64,000 bases of DNA, from positions 248,001 to 312,000 of the forward strand of contig NZ_JHBW01000065.1 of the NCBI RefSeq assembly GCF_001273845.1. The letters are read 5' to 3'. This document shows positions 36,080 to 44,168 of the stretch, one piece after another (within the stretch, counting starts at the first letter, position 1; every line of letters starts with the position of its first letter). Under the pieces are notes generated by a model. That model saw only the letters and a program-made list of their open reading frames with translations. It was not told where the DNA came from and searched no databases. This stretch comes from Leucobacter musarum subsp. musarum (GTDB lineage Bacteria > Actinomycetota > Actinomycetes > Actinomycetales > Microbacteriaceae). The translations under genes were made by a program, and so were the position numbers.

Positions 36080-36676
36080 CTAGTTCAGGTCGCTCGCGCT
36101 GGGCACGACGACCGCGTAGATGTCGCCGATCGTTGCGAGCGCGCTGCGGTGCAGCTCTGCGGCTGGTACGACTCCGCCACCCACAGTCGGCAGCGAGCGG
36201 GTCGCGGTCGCGTCGGCGACCACCGTGGGGCGGTTGCCGCGCAAGAACGCGCCCTCCGAGGTGAACGTCACGCACATGTGGGTCATGAACCCACCGATGA
36301 TGACCTCCTCGTTGCCGGCAGCATCGACGAGATCGCCGAGGTTGGTGCCGACGAACGCATTTGGAGCGCCCTTGACGACGATGGCTTCGCCGTCGATCGG
36401 GGCGACGCGCTCGTGGATCGCTCCGATCTCGGAGCTGATGTCGTAGGGGGAGCCGGGGCCATCGTCGTGCACGACGTGGATGATGGTGGATCCTGCTGCG
36501 CGAGCTCGCGCAAGCAAGTCTGCGGCCGCGTCGAGTGCGGGGTCCCATCCGTCGAGTTCCATCACCCCGGTGGTGTAGGTGTTCTGGTAGTCGACGAGGA
36601 TGACCGTGGCGTTGGCCAGGGTCGCGGCCTCGGTGGGGAGCCCGCTGAGCTCGCGGAGGGTGGACGATGCGGTCAT
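36080..36676 (-). CDS. Isochorismatase-family cysteine hydrolase
   Basis: A 198-residue member of the isochorismatase/nicotinamidase-like hydrolase family. The catalytic triad is recognisable: D29 in ILVDYQNTYTTGV, the Lys in IVVKGAPNAFVGT and the Cys in IGGFMTHMCVTFT. The cis-peptide region before the Cys is also conserved. ATG 36676 is chosen because GAAAGGATC lies just upstream; the longer frame to 36739 lacks a site. It is divergent from a GlxA-type regulator with 110 bp between, which may control it (inference). Substrate unknown. Confidence 0.85.
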   Translation of the reverse strand: MTASSTLRELSGLPTEAATLANATVILVDYQNTYTTGVMELDGWDPALDAAADLLARARAAGSTIIHVVHDDGPGSPYDISSEIGAIHERVAPIDGEAIVVKGAPNAFVGTNLGDLVDAAGNEEVIIGGFMTHMCVTFTSEGAFLRGNRPTVVADATATRSLPTVGGGVVPAAELHRSALATIGDIYAVVVPSASDLN

Positions 36677-36694
36677 GATGATCCTTTCGGTTGC

Positions 36695-36711
36695 GTCACG
36701 TACAGTGTGAC
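36695..36711. promoter_or_regulatory. Dyad GTCAC-N7-GTGAC between isochorismatase and GlxA-like genes
   Basis: Exact five-base arms lie in the divergent spacer, with TACAGT inside as a possible -10 for the rightward gene. Candidate regulator site. Confidence 0.35.
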
Positions 36712-36786
36712 TCGGCCGATTGCGGTGGAACAGATGCAATCGGGTCGCACTGCATGGAAAACGGACGAAAGCGCAGGATCACACGC

Positions 36787-37743
36787 ATGTCAGCACCACG
36801 TGTCGCGGTAATCGCGTTTCCCGGGATCAGCCCGTTCCATCTTTCGGTGCCGTCGCTGGTGCTCGGGCCAGAGACCCCCGCGGGGGAGTCGGAGCCCTGG
36901 ACGATCGGCGTCTGTGCGGAGCAGGCCGGCCCACTCCCGACGAGTGCCGGGTTCGACATCATGGTGCCGCACGACCTGGGGTTGCTTGACGACGTCGACG
37001 TCGTGGTTGTGCCCTGGTGGGGTGCACCGCACGAGGCGGCCCCGGGTCCCGTCGTCAGCGCGATCCGGCACGCACACGAACGTGGCGCAACGATTGTCGG
37101 CCTCTGCTTAGGGGCGTTCGTGGTGGCCGATGCCGGCGTGCTCGATGCTCGAGCCGCCACCACGCACTGGAAATGGGCCGAGGTGTTTCGGGCGCGCTTT
37201 CCTGAGGTTCGTCTCGACCCCGCCGCGCTCTATGTCGACGAGGGGTCGGTGCTGACGGGAGCGGGGGCGAGTGCGGGCATCGATACGTGCTTGCATCTCC
37301 TGGCCTCGCGCAGCGGGCAGCACATCGCGAACCGCACCGCGCGACGCATCGTTGCCGCACCGCACCGGCCGGGCGGCCAAGCGCAGTTCATCGAGACGCC
37401 AATTGTGCCCGAGATCGACGATCCGGTGGGGCGCGCCTGCAGCTGGGCGCTCGACCACCTCGATGAACGGCTCACGATCGATGTCTTGGCGGCGCACGTG
37501 CACGCCAGCCGCAGTGCGTTCACGCGCGCGTTTCGGCAGCGCACGGGGTCGACCGTTTCTCGGTGGGTCGCTCAGCAGCGGGTCGTGCGGGCCCGTGAAT
37601 GGCTGGAGACGAGTGATGCCTCGATCGAGGAAATCGCGGGTCGCTGCGGGTTCGGCAATGCTGCTGTGCTGCGGGATCGGTTCCACGCCGAAACTGGCAC
37701 GACGCCGGCGAACTACCGCGCAGCTTTTCGCGATGCAGCGTGA
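36787..37743 (+). CDS. GlxA-like transcriptional regulator (DJ-1/PfpI domain plus AraC HTH)
   Basis: A 318-residue regulator. Residues about 1-170 form a DJ-1/PfpI-like class-I amidotransferase fold with a nucleophile-elbow-like GLCLGAFVVADAGVLDARAATTHW. Residues about 215-315 form an AraC-type double helix-turn-helix (LTIDVLAAHVHASRSAFTRAFRQRTGSTVSRWV and SIEEIAGRCGFGNAAVLRDRFHAETGTTPANYR, quoted here in part). ATG 36787 was selected because the domain begins immediately after it. Such regulators usually activate a neighbouring operon in response to small nitrogenous molecules; here the divergent isochorismatase-family gene is the likeliest target. Confidence 0.88.
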   Translation: MSAPRVAVIAFPGISPFHLSVPSLVLGPETPAGESEPWTIGVCAEQAGPLPTSAGFDIMVPHDLGLLDDVDVVVVPWWGAPHEAAPGPVVSAIRHAHERGATIVGLCLGAFVVADAGVLDARAATTHWKWAEVFRARFPEVRLDPAALYVDEGSVLTGAGASAGIDTCLHLLASRSGQHIANRTARRIVAAPHRPGGQAQFIETPIVPEIDDPVGRACSWALDHLDERLTIDVLAAHVHASRSAFTRAFRQRTGSTVSRWVAQQRVVRAREWLETSDASIEEIAGRCGFGNAAVLRDRFHAETGTTPANYRAAFRDAA

Positions 37744-37759
37744 TCACCTGGCGTCGGGG

Positions 37760-38455
37760 TCAGGCCCCCGGGGTCTCGTGCCACGTTGCCGGCGCCCAGG
37801 CGGGGCCGGGCAGCGGCAGACGATGCATGTCTTCGAACGCGAGCTCGGTGGCGATCGGGTCGGCTGATTCGATCCCTTCGCGCATGCGGCTCCACCCGCT
37901 CGACAGCAGCTCCCAGTTCGGCGTGCGCGCGTCGATGGTGATGCGGTACTGGAAGCTGAGCGAGGTCACCGTGCCGGCGGCCAGCTTCCGCAGTGTCGGG
38001 TTGGGGCACTGCTGCACCAAGAAGTCGTAGAGTTCGACCGCAATGGCCATGTGTCCGCGCACATCGCCCGCAGCAATTGCTTCTTGCGCACGGTCCGTGA
38101 ACGCGAGCATCTCCGTGCGCGTCGCGTCGGTGAGCGCCGGAACCACCGTGCGCATCACACCGCCGAGCACGACGCCGACGGTTTGAATCGCGTCTTCGAC
38201 GCTCTCCTTGCTCGGCTGCACCACTCGGGTGTGGGTCTGCGCGGCAATTTCGACGAGACCCTCGACTTGGAGTGCGATGATCGCCTCGCGAATCGGAGTG
38301 CGCGAGATGCCGAGCCACTCCTGCAGGCTGGCATCGTCGAGCTGCTCACCCGCGGCGAGTGTGCCGTCGAGAATGGCGTCGCGGATGGCGTCGTGCGCCT
38401 CGTCGCGGAGCAGACGACGGGCGATCTTGGGCTTCGAAGAAGCGGGAATGGGCAT
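37760..38455 (-). CDS. GntR-family transcriptional regulator
   Basis: A 231-residue GntR protein with an N-terminal winged helix (DAIRDAILDGTLAAGEQLDDASLQEWLGISRTPIREAI region) and a helical effector domain of FCD type. ATG 38455 follows AGGAGG, and TAGAAT at 38473-38478 on the minus strand is a good -10. It is divergent from the Ldh-like/proline-racemase-like pair, its probable targets. A TATG-N9-CATA dyad (38497-38513) lies in the shared spacer and could be its operator (inference). Confidence 0.88.
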   Translation of the reverse strand: MPIPASSKPKIARRLLRDEAHDAIRDAILDGTLAAGEQLDDASLQEWLGISRTPIREAIIALQVEGLVEIAAQTHTRVVQPSKESVEDAIQTVGVVLGGVMRTVVPALTDATRTEMLAFTDRAQEAIAAGDVRGHMAIAVELYDFLVQQCPNPTLRKLAAGTVTSLSFQYRITIDARTPNWELLSSGWSRMREGIESADPIATELAFEDMHRLPLPGPAWAPATWHETPGA

Positions 38456-38496
38456 AAGTTCCTCCTGGAGGGATTCTAATGGATCAGATGTTCAAA

Positions 38497-38513
38497 TATG
38501 ATGCGTCGGCATA
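38497..38513. promoter_or_regulatory. Candidate operator/promoter for the Ldh-like operon
   Basis: A TATG-N9-CATA dyad overlaps TATGAT (38497-38502), which would be a good -10 for rightward transcription. It lies in an A/T-rich pocket between divergent genes. Confidence 0.35.
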
Positions 38514-38602
38514 CAAGATCTTGCCTTGCTCGGGGCCTTCGGTAGCGTTGAAGAGCCATGGAGTCTGCGCAGCGAACGACCACATAGATCACCCCCTCAG
38601 AA

Positions 38603-39580
38603 TTGGAGAGTCTCTGTCGTCAGGCGCTCCAGAGTGCCGGGGCTGACCCTGCGTCTTGTGCATCCATCACGACGGCAACGATCGCTGCAGAACGGCGTGG
38701 TCGCGGGGAGGTCGGGGCGGCGCACCTGCTCGACTACGTGCGGGCGTTGCGAGCTGGGGACCTCAACGGATGCCCACAGCCGGTGATATCGACGTCGAGA
38801 CTGGCGGTCACCCAGGTCGATGCGGATCGCGGAGCGATGCAGCGAGCATTCGACGAAGCTGTGCCCGGTTTCGTCGACCGAGCGCAGCAGATCGGGGTTG
38901 CAGTGCTCTCCGTGCATAACGCATTCAGTGCAGGAGCACTCAGCTATTACACACAGGCCGTCGCCGAACGGGGTTTGCTCGCATTCGCTGCGAGCAATGT
39001 GCGGCCGCTCATGGCAGCACTGGGCTCCGTCGCTCCGATCCTGGGAACGAACCCGATGTCGTTCGCAATACCGCACGCTGATGGGCCGCGGCTGTTCGAT
39101 CAAGCATCGAGCGTTACTGCGTGGGTAAACGTGCGCGATGCGGCGCAGCGCGACGAAACCATTCCGAGTGGGTGGGCAATCGACTCGAGAGGTGAGCCCA
39201 CGCAAGATGCGCACGCCGCGCTCAAGGGCGCTCTGCTTACGTTCGGCGGTGTGAAAGGTGCGAATCTCGCGTTCATGGTCGAATTGCTGGCAACGCTAAG
39301 CAGTGGCGCGGCAAAGACTCCGACGAGTGCTTCGCCCGACCGCGAAATGGATTCTCCCCGTCTGGGGCTCTTTGTCTTCGCGATCGACCCCGCTGCATTC
39401 GATCTCGAGTACGTCGAACGTTCAGAAGAACGTGTGGTCGATCTCGCGCAACGCTATCGTGCCGACTTCGGGAGGCGGAAGCCGCCGAGAGAGACCTTTG
39501 AGATTTCAGCATCGGTGTATTCGGCTCTCTTGGCGGCAGCGGGCGGATTCGCGGGTGACGACACAGAGGTCGCTGCATGA
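38603..39580 (+). CDS. Degenerate Ldh-family (malate/lactate/pyrroline-carboxylate-like) dehydrogenase
   Basis: The open frame (325 codons from TTG 38603) is recognisable as Ldh-family NAD(P)-dependent dehydrogenase by LGTNPMSFAIP, GWAIDSRGEPTQDAHAALKGALLTFGGVKGANLAFMVELL and FAIDPAAF. Expected catalytic positions are changed: the SHG motif reads VGA, the later NHFGA-like motif reads FSAGA and HKGYG reads VKGAN. No normal start exists in the homologous N-terminus. ATG 38558 with GAAGAG upstream is in frame, but TAG at 38585-38587 intervenes. The stop overlaps the racemase-like gene (ATGA). A decaying gene or one with a changed activity are both possible. Codon use (TCT, TGT, AGT, GCA) is less GC-biased than its neighbours. 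Confidence 0.6.
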   Translation: MESLCRQALQSAGADPASCASITTATIAAERRGRGEVGAAHLLDYVRALRAGDLNGCPQPVISTSRLAVTQVDADRGAMQRAFDEAVPGFVDRAQQIGVAVLSVHNAFSAGALSYYTQAVAERGLLAFAASNVRPLMAALGSVAPILGTNPMSFAIPHADGPRLFDQASSVTAWVNVRDAAQRDETIPSGWAIDSRGEPTQDAHAALKGALLTFGGVKGANLAFMVELLATLSSGAAKTPTSASPDREMDSPRLGLFVFAIDPAAFDLEYVERSEERVVDLAQRYRADFGRRKPPRETFEISASVYSALLAAAGGFAGDDTEVAA

Positions 39581-40575
39581 GAAGCTGCCGCACGATTCAG
39601 GCCGTCGACGCGCACATCGCGGGCCTCGGAGTACGCGTGGTCACCGGAGGCGTGCCAGCGTTTCCTGGATCCACGATGCAAGAACGGCGCGAGTGGTTCA
39701 TCGAGCACTCCGATCACCTGCGCACATTCCTGCTCACTGAACCGCGCGGTCACAGCGCGCTCTCGGGGGCGATCCTGCAGCCCGCGACGCATCCCGACGC
39801 CGACTGGGGCGTGCTGTTCATCGAGGTCACCGGGGTGTTGCCGATGTGCGGGGCAGGCACCATGGCCGTCGCAACGGTACTCGTCGACACCGGCATGGTC
39901 GAGGTGAGCGAGCCCATCACTCGCGTGCCGCTCGATACCCCTATCGGGCTCATCGCAGCCGATGTCGCAGTGCAAGACGGAAAAGCGCAATCGGTGACGA
40001 TCACCAACGTGCCCTCATTCGTGCAGCAGGAGGGGGTCGTCATTGACACGGCGACTCATGGTTCGGTGAGTGTCGATGTCGCTTTCGGCGGCAACTATTA
40101 CGCGTTCATCGAGCTCGCGTCGCTCGGCATTCCTTGGGAACGCGATTCTGCAGATCGGCTCATCTCGGCTGCACGCGAGATTATGGACGCCGTCAATGCG
40201 CAGGCGCGTCCCGTGCATCCGGAGACCGGATACTCGGGTTGCGAACACGTCGTCTTTCTCGCACCCGATTCGAATGCGCGCCACACGCGCCACGTGCTCG
40301 TGAATTATCCGGGCTGGATCGACCGGTCGCCGGGGGGAACCGGCACGAGCGCCCGCATGGCGCTCCTCAACGCGCGCGGCGAGCTTCCGCTCGACACTGA
40401 CTTCGTGAACGAGTCGTTCATCGGCACCAGGTTTACGGGGCGTCTCGTCGACCGAGTGGTCGTCGCCGACCGCGAAGCGGTGATCCCCACCATTACGGGA
40501 AGCGCGTGGATCACCTCGTTCGCGCAGTTCGTGCTCGACCCTGAGGATCCTTTTCCCGCGGGATTCGCACTGTGA
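39577..40575 (+). CDS. Proline racemase / hydroxyproline epimerase-dehydratase family protein (variant active site)
   Basis: A 332-residue member of the proline racemase superfamily, by overall fold and by QAVDAHIAG, PRGHSALSGAIL, FIEVTGVLPMCGAGTM, FGGNYYAFIE and DRSPGGTGTSARMALL. Racemases and epimerases have two Cys (MCGHGT and SPCGTGTS); trans-3-hydroxyproline dehydratases have Cys and Thr. Here the first Cys is kept but its neighbour His is Ala, and the second position is Gly. A dehydratase-like or different one-base mechanism is suggested. The start overlaps the Ldh-like stop (ATGA), and an upstream GntR gene completes a hydroxyproline-type cluster. Confidence 0.82.
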   Translation: MRSCRTIQAVDAHIAGLGVRVVTGGVPAFPGSTMQERREWFIEHSDHLRTFLLTEPRGHSALSGAILQPATHPDADWGVLFIEVTGVLPMCGAGTMAVATVLVDTGMVEVSEPITRVPLDTPIGLIAADVAVQDGKAQSVTITNVPSFVQQEGVVIDTATHGSVSVDVAFGGNYYAFIELASLGIPWERDSADRLISAAREIMDAVNAQARPVHPETGYSGCEHVVFLAPDSNARHTRHVLVNYPGWIDRSPGGTGTSARMALLNARGELPLDTDFVNESFIGTRFTGRLVDRVVVADREAVIPTITGSAWITSFAQFVLDPEDPFPAGFAL

Positions 40576-40632
40576 TCTGACGGGAGACCGCGACGGCTCG
40601 CAAGGCCCTCGCTCCTCCGTGTGGCAAGCGGC

Positions 40633-40638
40633 TACGGT
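40633..40638 (+). promoter_or_regulatory. -10 element of leaderless GNAT promoter
   Basis: TACGGT lies six bases before the ATG at 40645. Confidence 0.5.
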
Positions 40639-40644
40639 ACCGCT

Positions 40645-41064
40645 ATGTCTCACCGCATTCTCGACCGCGTCGCCACACCCGTTGAACATGCAGCACTCGC
40701 CGCAGCCGTCGGCTGGCAGCACCATTTCGACGACGAGGTGCGCGCGTCGTCACTTCGGGCTTCGCTGGCGGGCGTCGTCTGTGTCGATGATGACGGCAGT
40801 GCGATCGGGATGGCGCGCGCCGTGGGAGACGGACTGCAGTACGCGTATGTTCAAGACGTAATTGTCTCGCCGGAAGCTACGGGAACGGGGATCGCAACGG
40901 ACCTGGTTGCACGACTGCTCGAATTGCTGCGGCCGGCCGGCGACGTCGAACTGTTCGTGGGGTTGTTCGCCAGCAATGATGCGGTTGGCGTGTACGAATC
41001 TCTCGGCTTCGCTCATGAGGGAGCTTCGGGCATGCATCAGGTATTGGTCGCCAATACCGATTGA
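40645..41064 (+). CDS. GNAT-family N-acetyltransferase
   Basis: A 139-residue GCN5-related acetyltransferase. The acetyl-CoA-binding beta4-alpha3 region reads YVQDVIVSPEATGTGIATDLVARLLELL, corresponding to the Q/RxxGxG/A signature, and the C-terminal NDAVGVYESLGFAHEG is the usual alpha4-beta6 part. ATG 40645 is preferred over GTG 40621 because TACGGT lies exactly six bases upstream. Substrate unknown. Confidence 0.82.
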   Translation: MSHRILDRVATPVEHAALAAAVGWQHHFDDEVRASSLRASLAGVVCVDDDGSAIGMARAVGDGLQYAYVQDVIVSPEATGTGIATDLVARLLELLRPAGDVELFVGLFASNDAVGVYESLGFAHEGASGMHQVLVANTD

Positions 41065-41140
41065 CCGTCACACGCCAGTGGTGCATGGGTGTCCGCCTGC
41101 GGCAGAATATGGGAGTTCGCCTTCAGATGTGAGGACCCCG

Positions 41141-41809
41141 ATGACGCCGACCGACGCTCCCACGCGCTCCACCACCCGACGTCGCGTGTTCGCGGCGCTC
41201 GCCGCAGCGGCGGCACTCCTCATCTTCACGGCCATCGTGGGGCAACTCGTGTACAGCCTAAGCTTCGATCCCGCAGACCGCGCGTTCTTCTACACGAACT
41301 TCTTCAGCTTCTTCACGATTCTGTCGAACGTGCTGGCCGTCATCGCACTCATCACAGCCGCATGGTTCTCGTCAACCCGGGCGGTTGATCCCGCATGGTT
41401 CACCGCATTCTTCGGCGCCGTCGCGACCTACATGGCGACCACGGGCATCGTCTACAACACCCTGCTGCGCCAGATTTCGCTCGACCAGGAGGGGACGCTC
41501 GGGTGGTCGAACGAGGTGCTGCACCTCGTCGGGCCGATCCTCGTCGTCGCAGCTTGGATCTTCGCTCCCGGTCGGGGAGCGCTCACCTTCCGGCATCTGT
41601 GGGTCGCGGCAATCTTCCCGATCATCTGGGTCATCTACACGCTCATTCGCGGCGCCGCGACCGGGTGGTACCCCTACCCGTTCCTCAACCCCGAACGCAT
41701 CGGCGGGTACGGCATCGTCGCGATCTACGTCGTGGTGATCGCCGTCGTGATTCTCGGTTTCGACGCCATCGTCGTGTGGGTCAGCCGCAAGCTGCGTCCG
41801 CGCGCCTGA
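41141..41809 (+). CDS. Pr6Pr-family six-helix membrane protein
   Basis: A 222-residue membrane protein with six hydrophobic segments, matching the Pr6Pr group of uncharacterised actinobacterial proteins. Conserved elements are FFYTNFFSFFTILSNVLAVI after the first helix, GIVYNTLLRQI, NEVLHLVGPILVVAAWIF, TFRHLWVAAIFPIIWVIYTL and a WYPYPFLNPERIGGYGIVAIYV loop. The start ATG 41141 has GAGGACC upstream. The frame upstream of 41141 overlaps the GNAT gene and is not translated. Function unknown. Confidence 0.82.
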   Translation: MTPTDAPTRSTTRRRVFAALAAAAALLIFTAIVGQLVYSLSFDPADRAFFYTNFFSFFTILSNVLAVIALITAAWFSSTRAVDPAWFTAFFGAVATYMATTGIVYNTLLRQISLDQEGTLGWSNEVLHLVGPILVVAAWIFAPGRGALTFRHLWVAAIFPIIWVIYTLIRGAATGWYPYPFLNPERIGGYGIVAIYVVVIAVVILGFDAIVVWVSRKLRPRA

Positions 41810-41835
41810 CGACTGATTTCACGCTGATGGCTCAG

Positions 41836-41841
41836 TAGCAT
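41836..41841 (+). promoter_or_regulatory. -10 element of leaderless promoter for the 41848 gene
   Basis: TAGCAT lies six bases before the ATG at 41848. Confidence 0.5.
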
Positions 41842-41847
41842 GATCGC

Positions 41848-42168
41848 ATGACGAACCTCGAGCTTCGCCCCGACCGCCGCGCCGTCGGCTGGGGCCTCGC
41901 GGCGACCATCGTATCGGCGGCCGGGATTCTGCCCATCGCGATCGTGATCCTACTGATGGTCACCATCGATCAGAACTACGGGTGGCTGCTCCTCATCGTC
42001 ATGCCACTGTCGGCATTGATCGGTGCGGTCGGTGCGGTGCTCGGGATCGTTGCACTCTGCTTCGCCATCTCGGCCAGGCGCACCTACGCCTGGCCGATCA
42101 CCGGCATCGTGCTCGGCGCGGTGCAAGTCATCGCGATCGTCGGGCTGCTCACCGGGGCCTGGAGCTGA
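41848..42168 (+). CDS. Small membrane protein, DUF4190-like
   Basis: A 106-residue protein with three hydrophobic segments: GLAATIVSAAGILPIAIVIL, LLIVMPLSALIGAVGAVLGIVALCFAI and WPITGIVLGAVQVIAIVGLL. The arrangement resembles small DUF4190-type proteins with a G-rich loop, but the family call is tentative. TAGCAT six bases before the ATG supports a real, leaderless gene. No functional clue from neighbours. Confidence 0.65.
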   Translation: MTNLELRPDRRAVGWGLAATIVSAAGILPIAIVILLMVTIDQNYGWLLLIVMPLSALIGAVGAVLGIVALCFAISARRTYAWPITGIVLGAVQVIAIVGLLTGAWS

Positions 42169-42262
42169 GACTTCACCCGATCGTGCGAGAGTGCATGGTG
42201 CTCCCGCCTAACGCTTGTCAACACTCAAATCGCTCGGTGTATGGCGCAAACTCGCGCATATG

Positions 42263-42295
42263 AAAAAAGCTCCCACCGCTGACGCGATGGGAGCT
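42263..42295 (-). terminator. Rho-independent terminator of the tRNA-Arg gene
   Basis: On the minus strand an 8-bp stem (AGCTCCCA, 12-base loop, TGGGAGCT) is followed by six T. It is the only classic stem-plus-T-run terminator recognised in the window. Confidence 0.92.
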
Positions 42296-42305
42296 GATGT
42301 TGCAG

Positions 42306-42378
42306 TGCCCCCGGAGGGATTCGAACCCCCGACCTACGGTACCGGAAACCGGCGCTCTATCCCCTGAGCTACGGAGGC
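42306..42378 (-). tRNA. tRNA-Arg (anticodon CCG)
   Basis: On the minus strand a 73-base cloverleaf begins GCCTCCGTAGCTCAGGGGAT. It has the seven-base acceptor stem (GCCTCCG/CGGGGGC, one G-T pair), a D arm, an anticodon loop TTCCGGT giving CCG, a GGTTCGAATCC T arm and discriminator A. CCA is not encoded. It reads CGG arginine codons, common in this genome. The base pair at the foot of the anticodon stem (27-43) looks like a C-U mismatch. A terminator with a T-run follows. It is divergent from argS, by coincidence the arginyl-tRNA synthetase gene. Confidence 0.95.
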
Positions 42379-42469
42379 GAGCAGATGCAACCCAACCAGC
42401 CTAGCGCACAACCTCCGACCTCTCCTACCGGGCGAGCCCGACCTGAACGGCCGGGTGCGCCGCGGCGAC

Positions 42470-42475
42470 TAGAAT
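42470..42475 (+). promoter_or_regulatory. -10 element of the argS promoter
   Basis: TAGAAT lies two bases before ATG 42478 and eight before GTG 42484. That spacing favours GTG as a leaderless start. Confidence 0.5.
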
Positions 42476-42483
42476 CGATGCTC

Positions 42484-44154
42484 GTGACGCCTCAAGAACT
42501 CGCTACCGCACTCGCCGCCATCCTCTCCGACCTCGTCGCCGCTCGCGGCTCCGACATCGTCGTGACGGAACAGGACACGCCGGTCGAGCGACCGAAGAAC
42601 CGCGAGCACGGCGATTGGGCGTCGAATGCCGCCATGAAGTTCGCGAAGCGCGTCGGGGCGAACCCGCGCGAGCTCGCCGAAGAAATCGTGGCGCGCGCGC
42701 TCGAGATCGACGGCGTCGCGAAGGCCGAGGTCGCGGGCCCCGGATTCATCAACCTGACGCTCGATGCCGCGAGCGCGGGCGAGACGGCGCGTCGCGTCGT
42801 CGAACAGGGCGAGAACTACGGTCGCAGCGACATGCTCGCCGGCCAGAACATCAACCTCGAATTCGTCTCCGCGAACCCGACCGGTCCGTTGCACATGGGC
42901 CACACCCGATGGGCCGCGCTCGGCGACTCGACGGCGCGCGTGCTGCGTGCCGCGGGTGCGCAGGTCACGAGCGAGTACTACATCAACGACGCCGGCGCGC
43001 AGATGAACAAGTTCGGCCGCTCGGTGCTCGCTGCCGCGCTCGGCGAAGAGGCACCGGAAGACGCGTACCCGGGTGCGTACATCCAGGAACTCGGCCGCAA
43101 GATTCTCGAGCGCGAGCCCGAGCTGCCCGAGCTCGCTCAGAGCGACCGCGATGCGGCGCTCGAGCAGGCGCAGGAGCTGGGCTACCAGATCCAGCTCGCC
43201 GAGATCAAAGACTCGCTTGAGCGCTTCAACGTGCACTTCGACGTCTACTTCTCGGAGCGCACGCTGCACACCGAGGGGGCCGACGGCTCGCCGAGCCCGA
43301 TCGCTGCGGCGGTGGATCGTCTGCGCGAGCAGGGCCACGTCTTCGAAGAGGATGACGCCATCTGGGTGCGCACCACCGCGTTCGGAGATGACAAGGACCG
43401 CGTGTTCACCCGCGGCAACGGCATCTACACCTACTTCGCTGCGGATGCCGCCTATTACCTGTCGAAGATGGATCGCGGGTTCGGTGAGAAGATCTATCTG
43501 CTCGGAGCCGACCACCACGGGTACATCGGTCGTCTGACGGCGATTGCGGGCGCCGCGGGCGACAACATCGAGACCGACGTCACCGTGCTCATCGGGCAGC
43601 TCGTGAACCTCAACGGCGCGCGCCTCTCGAAGCGTGCGGGCAACATCATCGAGCTCGACGACCTGCTCGAGTGGTTGGGGTCTGACGCTCTGCGCTACTG
43701 GCTTGCCCGTTACCCGGCCGATTCGCCTTTGGCTCTCGACGGTGAGCAGGTGCGCAGCCGCACGAACGACAACCCGGTCTTCTACGTGCAATACGCGCAC
43801 GCGCGCACCTGCGCCGTCGACCGCAACGCGGCAGCTGCGGGCATCGACCGCAGCGCGTTCGCACCCGAGCTGCTGACGCACGAGACCGAAACCGAGTTGC
43901 TCGGCAAACTGCAGCAGTACCCCGGCATTGTCGCGGGCGCTGCGGAGCTGCGCGAACCGCATCGCATCGCGCGCTTCCTGGAAGAACTCGCAGCGGCGTA
44001 CCACCGCTGGTACGACAACTGCCGCGTGATCCCGCTGGGCGAAGAGCCGGTCGAAGACCTGCATCGCACGCGGTTGTGGCTGAACGACGCGGCCGGTCAG
44101 GTGCTGCGCAACGGGCTCGATCTGCTCGGCGTGACCGCCCCCGAGCGGTTGTAG
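42484..44154 (+). CDS. argS: Arginyl-tRNA synthetase
   Basis: A 556-residue class I synthetase that charges tRNA-Arg. An N-terminal Add-1 domain (REHGDWASNAAMKFAK, GPGFINLTL) precedes the catalytic core with EFVSANPTGPLHMGH (the HIGH motif) and the DRVFTRGNGIYTYFAADAAYYLSK region. GADHHGYIGRL follows, then LSKRAG in place of KMSKS, which is normal for many ArgRS. The helical anticodon domain ends in YHRWYDNCRVI. GTG 42484 is favoured because TAGAAT ends eight bases upstream; ATG 42478 would place the -10 almost inside the start. Neighbours tRNA-Arg(CCG) divergently. Confidence 0.96.
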   Translation: MTPQELATALAAILSDLVAARGSDIVVTEQDTPVERPKNREHGDWASNAAMKFAKRVGANPRELAEEIVARALEIDGVAKAEVAGPGFINLTLDAASAGETARRVVEQGENYGRSDMLAGQNINLEFVSANPTGPLHMGHTRWAALGDSTARVLRAAGAQVTSEYYINDAGAQMNKFGRSVLAAALGEEAPEDAYPGAYIQELGRKILEREPELPELAQSDRDAALEQAQELGYQIQLAEIKDSLERFNVHFDVYFSERTLHTEGADGSPSPIAAAVDRLREQGHVFEEDDAIWVRTTAFGDDKDRVFTRGNGIYTYFAADAAYYLSKMDRGFGEKIYLLGADHHGYIGRLTAIAGAAGDNIETDVTVLIGQLVNLNGARLSKRAGNIIELDDLLEWLGSDALRYWLARYPADSPLALDGEQVRSRTNDNPVFYVQYAHARTCAVDRNAAAAGIDRSAFAPELLTHETETELLGKLQQYPGIVAGAAELREPHRIARFLEELAAAYHRWYDNCRVIPLGEEPVEDLHRTRLWLNDAAGQVLRNGLDLLGVTAPERL

Positions 44155-44168
44155 AGCGGAGTTTCGGC

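Noticed and set aside
42469-44064. 531-codon open frame antisense to argS
   Set aside because: Shadow of argS without recognisable domains.
42484-44154. Loss of KMSKS in argS as a sign of inactivity
   Set aside because: Many bacterial ArgRS naturally lack a canonical KMSKS; LSKRAG with flanking conserved residues is normal.
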